Made by a program: the position numbers and the translations under genes. This document shows positions 12,650 to 25,900 of a DNA stretch of 64,000 nucleotides, in pieces; position 1 is the first letter of the stretch, and the number at the start of each line of letters is the position of its first letter. Location: NCBI GenBank assembly GCA_023846275.1, contig JAIUJO010000184.1, forward strand, positions 124,001-188,000, given 5' to 3'. Under the pieces are notes generated by a model, which did not search any database, was not told where the DNA came from, and saw only the letters and a program-made list of their open reading frames with translations. Origin of the DNA: Vanilla planifolia (Eukaryota > Streptophyta > Magnoliopsida > Asparagales > Orchidaceae).

Positions 12650-14313
12650 ATCACCATGTGAAATAAGTGAAAATTATACTAAATGGTATGCTTATTTTGT
12701 TATTTACGTTGGTTATCTAATTATTTATGTATTAAGCATAGATTATCATGATAATTGTTAAAAAATTGTAAAATCATGGAGAACAAAAACTCTTTTGCAT
12801 ATTACCCCCATACCCTTAACATAATAACCAGTTTTTCTTGTTATATATTGTTAAGAGTTAGGATCCTTAGTGTAATTCTTCTTCTTTCTAAGTATAATTG
12901 ATATTTGGCAATATAGAATGAATGTAATATTTACCTCTCGATTATTGCATGAATAGACAAAGAGTTTCGTTCCATTACTGATAAAAACGTTATAAAATTG
13001 AGATTTTGTTATATATATTTTATATAAACTTATAGTTTGAAATTTATTATTGATGTGAAAATAAATAAAAAGAACTCTAAAAAATGTTACGGCCTACCAT
13101 TCTTTTATCTAGGGTCTACTTGTGAAGCATAGAACCATGGGCTTGGTTAAGTTATAGGAGGCATTGGTTCAACCCTCAAGAGAACCTAAATGGATTTTAA
13201 GAAAAGAGCGATTGTTAGTTAGTGCTTAGAAATTCTTGAAAGGCTTAGTTTAAGGCCTTAGAAGAAGGCCAAGTTAAGTAGGCATATGATTAGCAACCAA
13301 AGAGTTTGGTTACGACTAAAACTACTAAGGTTAAAGTTAGACATTGTGGTAAATGTCTTAGAGATAATTCATAAACCTTCGTGTAGCAAAATTATGAATT
13401 TAAGGTTCTTGTCAATGAATATGTAAAATAAACATTTTTTTGGAACCATGCTCTAAGGTATACAAAAAAACCTAATAGAAAAGGAAGCTATAATAAATGA
13501 TATTTATTATAGGCTCATAAAATACCATTTGTGGACCATTATGAACAATGAAAACTAAGCTTTGGTTAGCTAAGAAATCTACTGAGACCTTGCAAGAAGG
13601 TGGAAGAGAATGGAATATGAGATAGGGTTGTGCTAGGTTTTGCCATGTAAGTAATATGGTAAAGATGTTAGCTAAACCTTGAATTGAATAGGTCTTTGGG
13701 GTAAGACCATAAGTAATTCTACTTATGCTCATAAGTCACATGATGACACTCTCAATGGTGATCTTACATTGGAATTCTTTGGGATCATAAGGGTCTCTCG
13801 TGATACTTAGTGAATGGAGTCTTCATTGCACTAGTAATAAGTTAAATAAACAATCTAAGGTTAAAAGCAAAGCCATTATGAACTCCGTGGTTATGTTGGA
13901 TTGGAAAGGTCCAAAACAAAATGTGGGGAAGATTAAATCTATGAAAAATGGGCTAAGAAGTTTTAGATAGTTGAATTATGATTTAGTGGGAACCTTAAGG
14001 CATTTAGATATAGTGGACTCTAAATTATCGACACTCATTAAGGACAAAGACATGTTAGCTACCTCACTCCCTTGGCTTGGTGTTAAATTTGAATATTCAA
14101 GCCTATATTTGGAGTACCACATTTCATTATAAGAACCACTGTATTTGTTGGACCCATCATGTGAATAGTCTTAGGAGGAAACAATCACACATTTAGTCTT
14201 ATATGAAATTCAATGTTGTGCTTCCTTCTATTAGTGCCCACTTGTGGTTCTTGAAGACTCTTAGTATCCCACATGGATTGCCATGTGATTATCATTACCA
14301 TGTCAAATGCGAA
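12650..14313. other. Unassigned sequence, slightly less AT-rich
   Basis: From about 13085 the sequence is less AT-rich and reads like decayed coding or LTR sequence. An open frame lies at 13472-13732 on the minus strand, and 49860-50069 (minus) is open in copy B where A is broken. Neither shows a domain I recognise. A 151-bp insertion splits copy B at the position matching 13058/13059. Confidence 0.35.
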
Positions 14314-17242
14314 ATTACATTATTTGAAAAAGTGATAGGTCATGTCATAATCCTTATGCATAGGAAATTATATTATATCATGAAGTGAATGCTAAGTATC
14401 TTGTTAGTCATAGTCTAAGGAAATATATATTTAAATAGTTAGTAGATGATTATATAATTTTGTTAGTTAGAAACTTATGTTGTTCATTTATAAGATTTAT
14501 TCCATTATTACATTCATATTTCGTATTGCTTGTTAAGCCGCCTTGCTCTCCTATTTATAGCAAGATCAAGTTGTTAAAATTTGAGTAGGAATTGAGTTAA
14601 AGATTGTTAGATCAAGTGAGTTGGTTAGATAATTCATTTTATTTATTTCATCATCAATAATAATATATTTGTTATTTATTTCTCATCAATTATATTTTAT
14701 TGGATATAGGACTGCATCAGATTGTCTTATTAGACTTGGTGCTTACTAGTTATTTTTTCTATCAGACTTTGGTAGTTATTCATAAAATTTTCGTAGATTG
14801 GAATAGAATTAAGTGGTTTTATTTATTTTGTAGATATTCTGTTCATGTTTTTTTCATGTGAATGTGAAAAATTGTTAAATTCTTAGAATGATAAAAGTTT
14901 GCTTGAAACTTGGAAGTACAATATGATAATATGATTTTTTTTAGAATTTGGTTACTCCCATGGTTTTTTTTAAAATTTAAGTTTGATAATGTAAGCTCAT
15001 TTGAGTGTTAGGGTATGAAAAAATCATATATGTGTGTGTGTCTTTGTATTACTTGTGTACAATTGAGTCTTTCCTATTAAAAAAAGAAGTTATATGATTG
15101 ATTGAACATATACATTGGAAGTTTAAGGTTTACTTTTGCTATATTATATAATGGTTAATGTAGTTATCCCAGTGACCAAGTGGAGGATCAAAGAGATTTT
15201 GATGATAATAAACCAATTAAGTGAGATTTTAAAATAATCTTAAAGCTTGGATATATATTTTTTTAGATAATTGAAGAAGAGGACCTTTAAAGAGATGTTA
15301 AGAACATCTAAAAGTATAATTTTGTGTTGTTGGCATTTAAAGAAGAAGAGTAGTAAATATCAAATTCTTAGAGTGGTAGACCTCAAAGAAATTTGAATTA
15401 AATTTGAAGTATTTTGATGTTTTTCAGAATATAAGCTTAATTTAAAAAATCTATGCAAGCAATAAAAATTAAATTGAAATTTAAATTAATCAACTTATAA
15501 CAAAAATATTTTAGTTTTTAAAATCTTTGGAATCAAACCATGATCATCTAAGAATCATTTTTTTAGCTTTTATTTTTTTTCCATGATAATTAAATAAATT
15601 TAAAAAAAACTAATTCCACTCAAATTAACTAACTTAAACCTATGCAACTATTTTTAGGCATAGAGTATTAATATCGAACCAGTTTGCTACAATAACTGAA
15701 TTGAGGCATCACTTCTAAACATAACTGGAATTATATTCAACCACTCGCCGCATTCATTGATGAATTAATCATGTTGTTGGAGATGTTATGACTATGTCTT
15801 GAACAAACATGGTGGCATTAACCCTGAAATAAAACAACTTCTAAAGAAAAAAATGCCTTATAAGGAGAAAACATAGTAGCAAATACATCATATAATAGAT
15901 AAATTTAAAGCTTTTCCCTTATAGCTAAATTCTAAACTATGATAGTGATGTTAGTTGTCTAATCATGCTATTTTACAAACAAATAATCATTGCCACGATC
16001 ATCTTTCTTAAGCGATAATTCTACTAACTGTCTAATTGCTCCATTAAATGATCTCACGATATCCAATTAATCAATAAGTAAAATTAGATTTACTCATTAG
16101 AACATAATTTAGATTTTATAGGTCATATCAAATCCAAATATCAAAACTATTCTTATTTAGTTCTACCTAATCATTTGTGCAATTTTCATAAACAAGCATT
16201 CTAAGATTCTTTTAATCATGTTGTTCCTCTGCAGCGACTATTTTAACAAATATTTATTAGTTGTTGTAAATTTTATTTAAGTAATATTATGTTTTTAAAT
16301 AAAAAAATATCTGTCAATTAAAACATCTTTTTTTTTTGTTTAGTAAAAACTTTAGCCATTAAAAGCTGTTTATAAATTTGGTAATTATTGATTAAAAAAA
16401 TTGATGAAATTTTTAAAAAATTCTAAAAAATACATTTGAAGTAATGACATTGAACCATTAGTAGCTAGTGCTTATCATTACCCATATACGTTGTGTCCTT
16501 GACCAACTGGATATTCTTTCTTAAAAACTACAAAGCTCTCATTTCCTATTTTTTTATATTTTAATAAATTAAAATACTTGTGCTTCCTTGAGCATTTCTT
16601 TAGTGTAGGAATTACTTTGTATAGATTTTAATCACCACTTTCCTTTCCCCTTTCTGTAAATCTTACTTCAATATAAAGCCATTGTAGTCAGTTCTTTTCT
16701 ATTTAATTGTTTTGATAGTTTAGCATACCCATTTTTTTAGTAAAAGACTTATATAAATCTTTTATGCCTTGTTTTTTTTTAGGGCAGACATAGGTTTGAT
16801 TTCATGCTGAATCATCTAAAAAATTCTTAAATGTACTCTAAACTTTTTGTTGACCTTCTTATTTCATAATTTCCTTAAAAAAATATTATTAAAAAGAAAT
16901 TAAAATAATTTAAATAAAATTAGAATTTTCAAAAAAGATTACTTTTAGACAAGTTTTAAAAGGGCATTATAAACAAACATCAAAGCAACTATAAGGTGAT
17001 AGAATTTTTAAAGGTTTCTTTGAGCAGTTAACAATTCTATCCCTTATTGGGTTTATCTCATGCACATTAGCTTTTTGACCCTTTATTATTGTGAATTTTG
17101 GAATGTTTTTTATCCTCGCCAATCATGACAATGCTAATGTCTTTTTGAAATTGTGAAGAAAAGGTCAGGTTTGATGAGGATGATGTCTCCAAAAAGGCTA
17201 CTCCTTTCAAATTCACTTTAATAGGTAACATTTTTCAATTGG
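14314..17242 (+). repeat. Nested tandem repeat, unit R1 (copy A)
   Basis: Aligns with 17243-20812. Shared landmarks in order are attacattattt, aaattatattatatcatg, the sequence before atcaagttgttaaa, ttgatggatcaaagagattttgatg type text near 15190/18170, aagctttt, tacgttgtgtcctt/tacattgtgtcatt, the cttacttca TATA-like area near 16660, and the coding-like gatgatgtctc region at its end. Similarity is roughly 70-75 percent. R1 is shorter because it lacks about 0.3 kb found in R2 between aactataagg and tgata. Confidence 0.8.
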
Positions 17243-17285
17243 ATTACATTATTTTAAAGAAGTGGAAGAGACTAATCTTCTGTAA
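17164..17285 (+). pseudogene. DUF4283-like LINE ORF1 N-terminal fragment (R1)
   Basis: Read in the frame starting at 17164, the stretch contains FDEDDVSKKATPFKFTLIG followed by about 18 open codons. Acidic residues plus DDV, then a basic run, AxPFKF and LxG, are typical of the start of the DUF4283 domain, found in plant non-LTR retrotransposon ORF1 proteins and related domesticated proteins (known of the family). Nothing upstream is open for long, and no zinc knuckle or reverse transcriptase follows, because the R2 unit begins immediately. It is a short relic. The family call rests on a motif seen by eye. Confidence 0.4.
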
Positions 17286-20200
17286 ATTATATTATATCAT
17301 GTAGTGGATGTTAAGTTTCTGGTTAATTAGACTGTAAAGAAATATATGTTAAATTAGTTAATAGATGATGATATAATTTTCTTAGTTTGAAATTGATGTC
17401 ATTATTCATAAGATTTAGTCCATTTTTACATTCATATTTCTTATTAATGAATAATTTTTCTATAGCATGGCTCAAATATTCCCTATTGAGCCACCTAGCT
17501 CTCCCCTTCATAATAAGATCAAGTTGTTAAACTTTATGCAAGAGTGTTGTTCGAGAATATTATAGTTAGTAAATTAGCTAGTTAATTTATTTTATTTATT
17601 CCATCATTAATAATATATGTTTGACTCTTATTATTTTATGTGACATAACAGTTTATCACATTGTCTTAAAAGTCTTGATGCATACACTTTAATTTTTCTT
17701 ATGAGACTTTTGTAGGTATTCATGGAATTTCTCTAGATTGGATTAGACTCCAGTGGTTCTATTGATTTTTGAGATAACTTATTCATGTTTTGGTCATGTG
17801 GTAGGGAAAAATAATTTTATTCTTGGCATGACAGTATTTTTCTTAAATCCTACAAGTACAATATGATTATATGATTCTTTAGAATTCTCTTACTCTAATA
17901 GTTTTTTTAAAAAAATTAAGTTTAATAGTGCAATTTCATTTCAGAGTTTGGCTAAGAAAAAATGATAAATATATATAATCAATTATATTAAGAAAAAGTA
18001 GTTATATATGCGTGTGTATGTGTTTTTCTACAATTGAATCAATTATAAAAAGAAAAGAGTAGTTACTTGATAGATTGAATATTCAAAATCAAAGTTCATT
18101 TTACTTTATGGTTTACATTTGTTATATTACAAAATGGTAATTGTTGTTATCCCAATGGCCCCATGGAGGATCAAAGAGATTTTGATGGTTATAACCTAAT
18201 TATGTGAAGTTTTAACATAATCATAAAGCTTAGATATATTTTGTCTAAATTAGTGATGAAGAGGACCTTCCAAGAGATGTTAAGAACTTTTAAAAGCATA
18301 ATTTTGTGATGCTGACCCATAAAAATGGTGAGTTATAGGGTGATAACAAACCAAAATATTTCTAATAAATTTTGTTTGGTAAAGTTTTAAAATTCAGATA
18401 GCTAATGTGTTTGTTCATGGAAGATGTTAAAGATGAAGAGCAGTAAATATCAAATCCATGAAACTCATATTCGTTAGAGTGGTAGGCCATAGTAGATACA
18501 TTTTGAATTAAATTTTAGGTATTTTAATTTTTTTATTTAGAATGTCAGTCTCATTTTTGTCATCTATGTAATTTATAAAAATTAAATTTAAATCTAAATT
18601 AATCATCCTTAGAGATATCTTTTTAATATCTTTGATAATAATGTCAATATCATTTTAAGAATCACTTTTATTTACTTCTGTTGTTTTTTGCCAAAATAAT
18701 TAATTAAATTTTGAAAAAACAAATTCTACTTGAATTAACTAACCTAAACCTATAGAATAATTTTTCAGCATAGAGAATTAATTTTGAACCCTTTTCGTTG
18801 CAATAATTGGAACAAGGCCTCCTGCCCAAACATAGATCGAAGTATCTTAAATGAAGGCACTACTACTTCCATTCATAAATCAATTAATCATGTTTTAAGA
18901 ATTGCAATGACTTAAAAAATCAAACTTGGTGGCATTAACCCCAAAATCTAACTACTTCAAAAGTAAACAAAATCTGTTATATGGAGAAAAATTAACAGAA
19001 AATACACCATTTGAGACTAAAATTTAAAGCTTTTTCCTCATAGCTAAATTGTAAATTATAGTAGTCATGGGACTTATCTAATCATGCAATTTCATAATCA
19101 AATGATCATTACCACAATCACCTTTTTTAAGTAATAATTATACTAACAATCTGATCACTTCATTAAACCATCACATGGTCCGCATTTAATCGATAAGTAA
19201 AAATAAATCTAATCAATAGATCATAATTCAAATTTAGTAGAGAAAATGAAATCAAAATTTCTATACAACTTTAGCTAATTCGTAAATCATCATTTGTACA
19301 ATTTTCATAATCAAACGTTGCAAGATTCTTTTAATCATGTGGTTTTTGTGCAATTATGTTTTTAATCAATATTTAATTGTTATTATAAATTTATTTAAAT
19401 AATATTATCTTTTAATTAAAAAACATCTTTGGATTAAAAACATCAAATAATTAGTTTGGCAAATAATCTTTGTCATTAGTGAATTTTTAAAAATTGGGTA
19501 ATTATTCATCAAAATTAATTCATAAAATATTTATAAAAAATTGAATAAAAATTTTATGTAATGACGTGAATGCCATTAGTAGCTAATGTTCATTGTTGCA
19601 TCTATACATTGTGTCATTCTTCACCAACTCGATATTCCTTCTTAAAAAAAACAAAGCTCTTTTTTTCTCTTTTTCTTTTTAATTAAAATACAATACTTGT
19701 GCCTTGTGGAGCTTTTGCCAAGTGCAGGAATTACTTTATACATATTTTATTTGCCACTTTCTTTTCCTCTTCCTATAAATCTTACTTCACTATAAGACAT
19801 TTCTAGCCCGTTTTGTCTTTCTATTTAATTGTTCTAAGAGTTTAGCATATCTAGTTTTTGGCAAAAAAACCTATATAGATTATTTTTTAGTCTTATCTTC
19901 TTTGAAGAGGATGTAGGTTTGATTTTTGGTTGAACCACTTAAAAAATACTTAACTACAATTTAAACAATTTGTTGATCTTTTTATTTCACAATTTCCTTA
20001 AAAACTTATTATTAAATAGAAGTTAACATATTGTAAATGAAATTTGAATTTTTTACAAAATTACTTTTAGATATTTGTTAAAGGATATTTCAAAATTTTT
20101 AAACATTTTTATTAAATATTTTTTTTTGAAATAAATATTGTTTTTTTAAATAATTCGCCCATTATCTTGTTGAACAACTCTTGACATGATGTTAGGAGCT

Positions 20201-20812
20201 CATTTACTTAAGAAGAATGTTAAAAATCAAATCAACTATAAGGAGTAAATTAAAAGGAAGGAATTTAATGAAGCATAAGTAAAGAAGTTGATATTTGAAA
20301 TGAAGACTTAATAGCATGGAGGACATGTGGCCAAGGTTAAATAATAAACCACAAAAATGGGTAATTTTGAGGAAACGTTTCTACTTAATATAATTTAAAA
20401 TTAATCATTTATAAAGATTAATTGCATTATTTAAGGCTTTCTTGATTTTTAAAATCATAACATGGTGAATTTACTGACATGTGTCAAAAGAACCTCAAAA
20501 GCTAGAATTGAAGTGATAGTGAGGTGATAACATTTTTCAAATTTGTTCTGAGCAAGATGACACTTCCAACATGATTCTAGGGACATCCTTTTGTTAGTAG
20601 GCTTCTCTCCATTACTAGGTATATTTCATGTCTGCAATAGCCTTATGGCCCTTCTTTTATGGTGAATATGGGAAAGTTTTTTTATCCTTGCCAATCATGA
20701 CAATGCTAATGTCTTCTTTAAAGTGCAAAAAAATGGTCATATTTGATGATGACGTTGTCTCAAAAAAGGTTGCTCCCTCCAAACTCAGTAGGTATGGTTT
20801 TTAATTAGAATT
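17243..20812 (+). repeat. Nested tandem repeat, unit R2 (copy A)
   Basis: Second, longer unit adjacent to R1. It has the same landmark order and ends in the same coding-like region (20733-20812). The extra internal part (about 20255-20520) is missing from R1, whose junction has agg microhomology at the ends. Confidence 0.8.
19772..19780 (+). promoter_or_regulatory. TATA-like motif in the R2 leader
   Basis: cctataaat stands about 0.95 kb upstream of the DUF4283-like fragment and is followed by cttacttcactataag. The matching place in R1 (about 16655) reads ctgtaaat. A promoter for the decayed element is possible; the overall AT richness makes chance matches likely. Confidence 0.2.
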
Positions 20813-21240
20813 TCAAAGTGTATGAATTCAAAACAACTGGCATCTTTTAATACATTGCAAAGAGGTAAGCATGCACTCCTATGATTTTCACTAGAATGGG
20901 AAAACATTTGATTTTTGATGTACAATATTTTTTAAAATTATACTGTTCCAAATGAGGGTCCGCAAGTAGTTCCAACTTTTTTGCTCAATAATAAACATTT
21001 TTAAGATCCAATATGGATCTCATTGGAGCACCTTCCAATCAACTTGGTTCACAAGTAGGCCCTATTCTCAATCATGTTAATAGTTAGCAAGTCATTAAAA
21101 GTATTGCTATGAAAATAAACTTAACAAGGTCCCATGGGGTTCTATCTATGCTTTGGTCAATCTTGCTAAAAAACTTCCTTTAGATATTAGAATCTTTGGA
21201 AATATTTGGTGCAACAAAGGATTATGGAAAACAAATTAAG
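20690..21240 (+). pseudogene. DUF4283-like LINE ORF1 fragment (R2), decayed
   Basis: The frame at 20733 gives VIFDDDVVSKKVAPSKL, the counterpart of the R1 fragment, and is then broken by a 5-bp deletion relative to copy B. Further on, the frame at 21111 is open for about 40 codons and includes PWGSIYALVNLAKKLPLDIR and then IFGNIW. This resembles the later DUF4283 block in which a tryptophan/leucine-rich strand leads into LPL(D/E). Several stops separate the two parts. I infer a decayed LINE ORF1; the rest of the element was not found. Confidence 0.4.
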
Positions 21241-22970
21241 TAATGAAAATTTTCTTAAATACTTTCGAAGCAATTGTAAGCAAGAACTCTCAATGATCCA
21301 ATGCAAGCAAGAAAAAGAGTTCTAAACCCTTCTATGTTGGAAATGGAGAAGATGATACAATTCTCATTATTGAAGTAATAAGAAATGTGAAACTTCAAAC
21401 TTTTGTGGCCATTGATATAGAAAACAATATCAACACCCCACTAAATCACACAAAATCTACACATAAAAAAAAACTAATTGTATCATAAATCATAATTCAA
21501 TGATAGTATGATCAATTTAAATTAGTAATTATAAAGTAGGACATGTAGCTTAAACAAGAAGTAGACATTCAACCTCTCAAAGGCTCAAATAAATATCTCT
21601 AGGAAAAAGCTAAGACTCTCAAGATTTATCATATAGACTCTAATTGCTTCATAGTGGCTAATAGTGTAAAGTCAATTAGAAAACACACTAAATGAAATGA
21701 TAAAAAAAGTGATTTTCATAAAAATGTCCAAAAGAAACTTTCAAGAATCTCAAAATGTTGACATTATAGTTTGTAATTAATAATTCCCTACGATTTAGCA
21801 TAAATGGTATTGTTAGTTGTATAATAGGTTAATGCCTTAATAATCTAATGAAATTAATGAAAATTAAGTAAAGGTGTTTTAATTGTAGTACTTAGAATGT
21901 TAAAAATTGAAAATGAAGAATACTTTCTTCAAAAGGTGATACTTAAATGCTGTGTTACCTTTTTGTGTATTCTAACAACTCTTTTATTAATAGAAGAGAT
22001 ATTTGGGGAGATTTAAGATTAATGGTTGAGGCCAATTGTAGGTGCAAAAGGTGAGGCAATAGGGTATTGCATGGTGCAACATTGGTGGATTGATGCATCA
22101 CTTTGGGTTGCAATATTAATGAGTAGCATAAGTAGAGGGGCAATGAAATTTTGAGTCCTCTTCGTGGTCAATGAAATTTTAAGTAAATTTTGTACTAAAA
22201 TATTTGTGAGATTGTTGAAAGGATGGTTTATACGAAATATAATGATGAAAATCTTCGAAACATTTTAAATTATTCTTTAAAAAGCGTAAACTAAAGTATA
22301 GATGCAAATAAATTGATGAACTAGTAAAAATAAATAGAAGGATGGTATAAATAAGGGTTAATTATAGTTCAACCCTACAACGACAAAGATAACGTAGTCT
22401 AATGAGAAGTATAGTGGCGAATCCTTGTTGGGCTCCAAGTTTGAATAGAAGTAGTACATCTCCAAGTTTAACCTCCATGTGATGTACTTGATGGGACTAC
22501 ATTACATGTATAAGAGCTAAAAGATATGTTTCATGTAGCTTAAAAATGGTGAAGAAAACAAAAATGTCTTCTACACAATGTTCAATAACAAGTAAATAAT
22601 GGGTACTATATAAATAGTTAAAGATCCAAGTGGGAGTTTGGACATAGAGAAGGATTTAAATGCCAAATATATCTTAGATTGCTTGATATCTTGCTATTCC
22701 CTACTGAGAAAAAAGGGAGGTGCTTGGCTTTAAGATGCTTATGCTCACTAAAATGTAATATGGTACTAATTCAACTAGTTAATAAGGTGAAAATACAACA
22801 AATTATTTTTTTTGATAGATCTTCATGTTCTTATAGTTTGGATGGTTTATTAGTTTATTTTACCAGCATTGTCGATCCATATTTCAAGATCAAATTTGTG
22901 ATGCTATCAATGGTTTTCTTATTGGTAGCCATCACCTAAATAATGTAGTAGTACTAATTTAATTTTCCTT
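20813..22970. other. Downstream of R2, mostly unassigned
   Basis: Apart from the fragment ending near 21240 nothing is recognisable. Short frames exist (21955-22143 minus, 22679-22939 plus). Copy B holds about 120 bp more than A at the position matching 22175-22181. Confidence 0.35.
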
Positions 22971-25900
22971 TTAAGCACTAATTTCAACACTTCCTTTGAA
23001 GACTTCATGAAAATTTGGATTATAGTTTTCAAAAAAATAAACAAATTTGTTGGTAGATAGCTTATGCTGTTTCATAACAACCGTCATCTCAATGGAGCAA
23101 TCATCTTTAGCTAAGGAATAGGAAATCACTAAAAATATTTTTCTTACATAAGAAATCATACTTCAATAACGACAACTTAACGATTCAAATGAGAAGATCA
23201 ATGCTAATAGCGCTATTATCAAGCTAGACTTCAAGAATTTTTTCAATAGTATATCATGGAGGAAGTAAGTACTACACAAGTTTAACTTCAATATTTAATT
23301 TATTAATGTTGTCTTGAGTATCTATACTATAAGTTGATTTTTATCCTTATTAATGCTAAAGGAAATTGTCCATCTAACTCTCACATTGGCTGAAGCATTC
23401 TAACCCTCTATCCCTATTTCTTCTCCACAATGTAGATAAAGCACTAAGAACAGGTTTAAACAATCTACATATACTTGGTAAAGTGAAGTACTATGCCACT
23501 CCAAGTGGTTATCAACAATATTCTCATTTATTCTTCATACAATGGCTTATACTTTTCTTAAGTGGTGATAATCACTGAATCAAAAATATCAAGATATTCT
23601 TTTCTAGTCTCTAGGGCACATCAAGTTTGCAGATTAATGTACAGAGGATCTCCTTTAATAGATGTACAAACAAGAAACACAAGTAGGAGCACATTGATAA
23701 TGAGCTCATGCCTCAAAAAAGATACTATCTTCCAATCCCTTAACTCAAAAGCACATTATTTGAAGGTAGGAATTAAGTTGTCCCCCTTGAACACAAGTTT
23801 AATAAAAATATGCAAAAAGAAATTACTCTCAATAATAGGCAGCACATGTTAGTCATGTGCTATAGTCAATAAAACATTACAATCTAATGATATCTTATCT
23901 TTTTAATAATTTTATTAATTTTGTAGAAAGTGTGGTAAATGGTTTCCTTTAATGTGATTGTGAGTTGTTGAGCAAGCGTCCTTTGGTTAGCTAGAACATG
24001 ATTAGCTTTCCCTATGAAAATTATGGATTATTGGTTAAGAAATAAAAGAATTTTAGGGATGCATATGATGCAAAGCTTTTTTAGAAGGTCTACACCTTAA
24101 AAATTATCCTCTTTAGATATGTGATTTGCAATTTCCTTAATGGAAAATGTTGTCGAGCATGCTCAATGTCTTGGAATCTAATAAAGAGAATCATTCTCAC
24201 TATTTTGTATTTTACAATACTTGGAACAAAATAGATGTGGATGGCAACAATTATTTGACCTCACCAAGGATGGAAAATTCACTATCAATTCAGGATAGCA
24301 TAAGCTTAGTGGTAATTAATTACCTTATTCATAAGTCACAAAAAATAATGTAAACTAATTCTCAACCTTCCAAAACTATACAAAAGTGGAACCTCCTAAA
24401 TAACTAATTATCCTTTTATAACAACTTGGGAAATTTGAGCTTCAATTTATAGATTAATGCCTTTTTGTGCATATAAGGACTCTCAAATGAATCTTCCCTT
24501 TGTAGCGAATCTTGGCATAAAAAAAAACCCAACACCATGATTCAAGAAATGCTTCTATAATGGTGAAAGTGTAGTTAGATAACTCAATAGCTTTTGATGG
24601 ATTCAATATTCTATCATCTCTCATATGTTGCAATATCTAGAATACAGATATTCAAAACAATCCAATGAGAAAATATTCCCTATAATTTCCCTAATAGTGT
24701 TCAACGTAATACTTATGCAATATTCAAATGTTGTGTAATTATGTAAAGAAATTCAATAGATTCTTAAATAAAAAAATATGCATTGCTTCCTTGATTTTTT
24801 GAGATCAATTTAATAATAAATTTTTTTTTTCAATGTACTCCCTTAGTAGTGGATTTAGTCAAATAAATTTCTAATGGATTGATTAGAAGGAACCATGGCC
24901 CTACAGGTTGTGTTTATGTGATTAGAGACTACTTGTTACAGCTATTAAAGCACTATCAATTTTTATAGTATCTAAAAAAATATTTTAGTTGAAGCCGTTG
25001 AAATACTATGTTGTTTAGACTTATGTGATAATTTGGGGTTATAGAAACGTCATTATAAAACCAAAAAATTAATCAATCCTTGTGATGATGCATAATTGCA
25101 CTGGAATCCCTTACTATATCTTAACCCTACTAAATAAAATGAATCCATTTCGTTGCAAAGTTGTTGAATTCTAACACATATTTAGGGAAGGAAATCTAGT
25201 AACAAACTAGTAAGTTTAAATAGCTTGTAACTATATTAATTTAGAGGTTTTAATTTCGCAACAAATTCTAAAAGTTTTATAAAACTTTAATTAAGATTGA
25301 TGAGGAGAGATGTTGATATATTCATATAATGATTACAAGGTAAGTCAACCAACTAATGCCTTGATAATCGAATGTATGAAATGCATTCACACAATCGTTA
25401 AGGTTGACTTTAATTTGTTCTTACAAAAATTACTGAGCATTTGGGACCAAAAAGAGTGAACTAAAGTCTTCAAAGAAGGGTCTAGATTTTGTCATATATC
25501 TTTTATTTTGGCTTAAGAAATCAATTTTCTTAAACTAATTTGGGTTCACATAATTATGTCAAGTTAATCATGTTCTGGGAAAAAGGAATGACCCTAATTC
25601 ATGAGGCTCATTTCATAACAGGAAAACCAATATCCATTGAGATCCCCAATTTTAACAAATGATAACTATTCTTCTTATATATAAGATCATGACTTTTTTG
25701 CATAAAAAATAATACATCAAACCCATTCCAATATATTCCCTTCAAACTTGCACTTGATTTTAGCAAATATTCAAAAGAGAGGTTCATACAATTATGACTA
25801 CCTTTGCGAAAGTAAATTGAGTACATATTTTGTTACTATTAAAACAAAATTATTTCAATAATATTAATTTAAGTTTTTGAATTAGGAAGCTACCTATCAA

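Noticed and set aside
13155..13180. ggttcaaccctc, resembling a tRNA T-arm
   Set aside because: No matching stems for acceptor, D or anticodon arms could be laid out around it.
23562..23852. 96-codon plus-strand frame conserved in B (59571-59858)
   Set aside because: No domain; amino-acid changes between copies are frequent, and the minus strand of the same stretch looks at least as coding-like.
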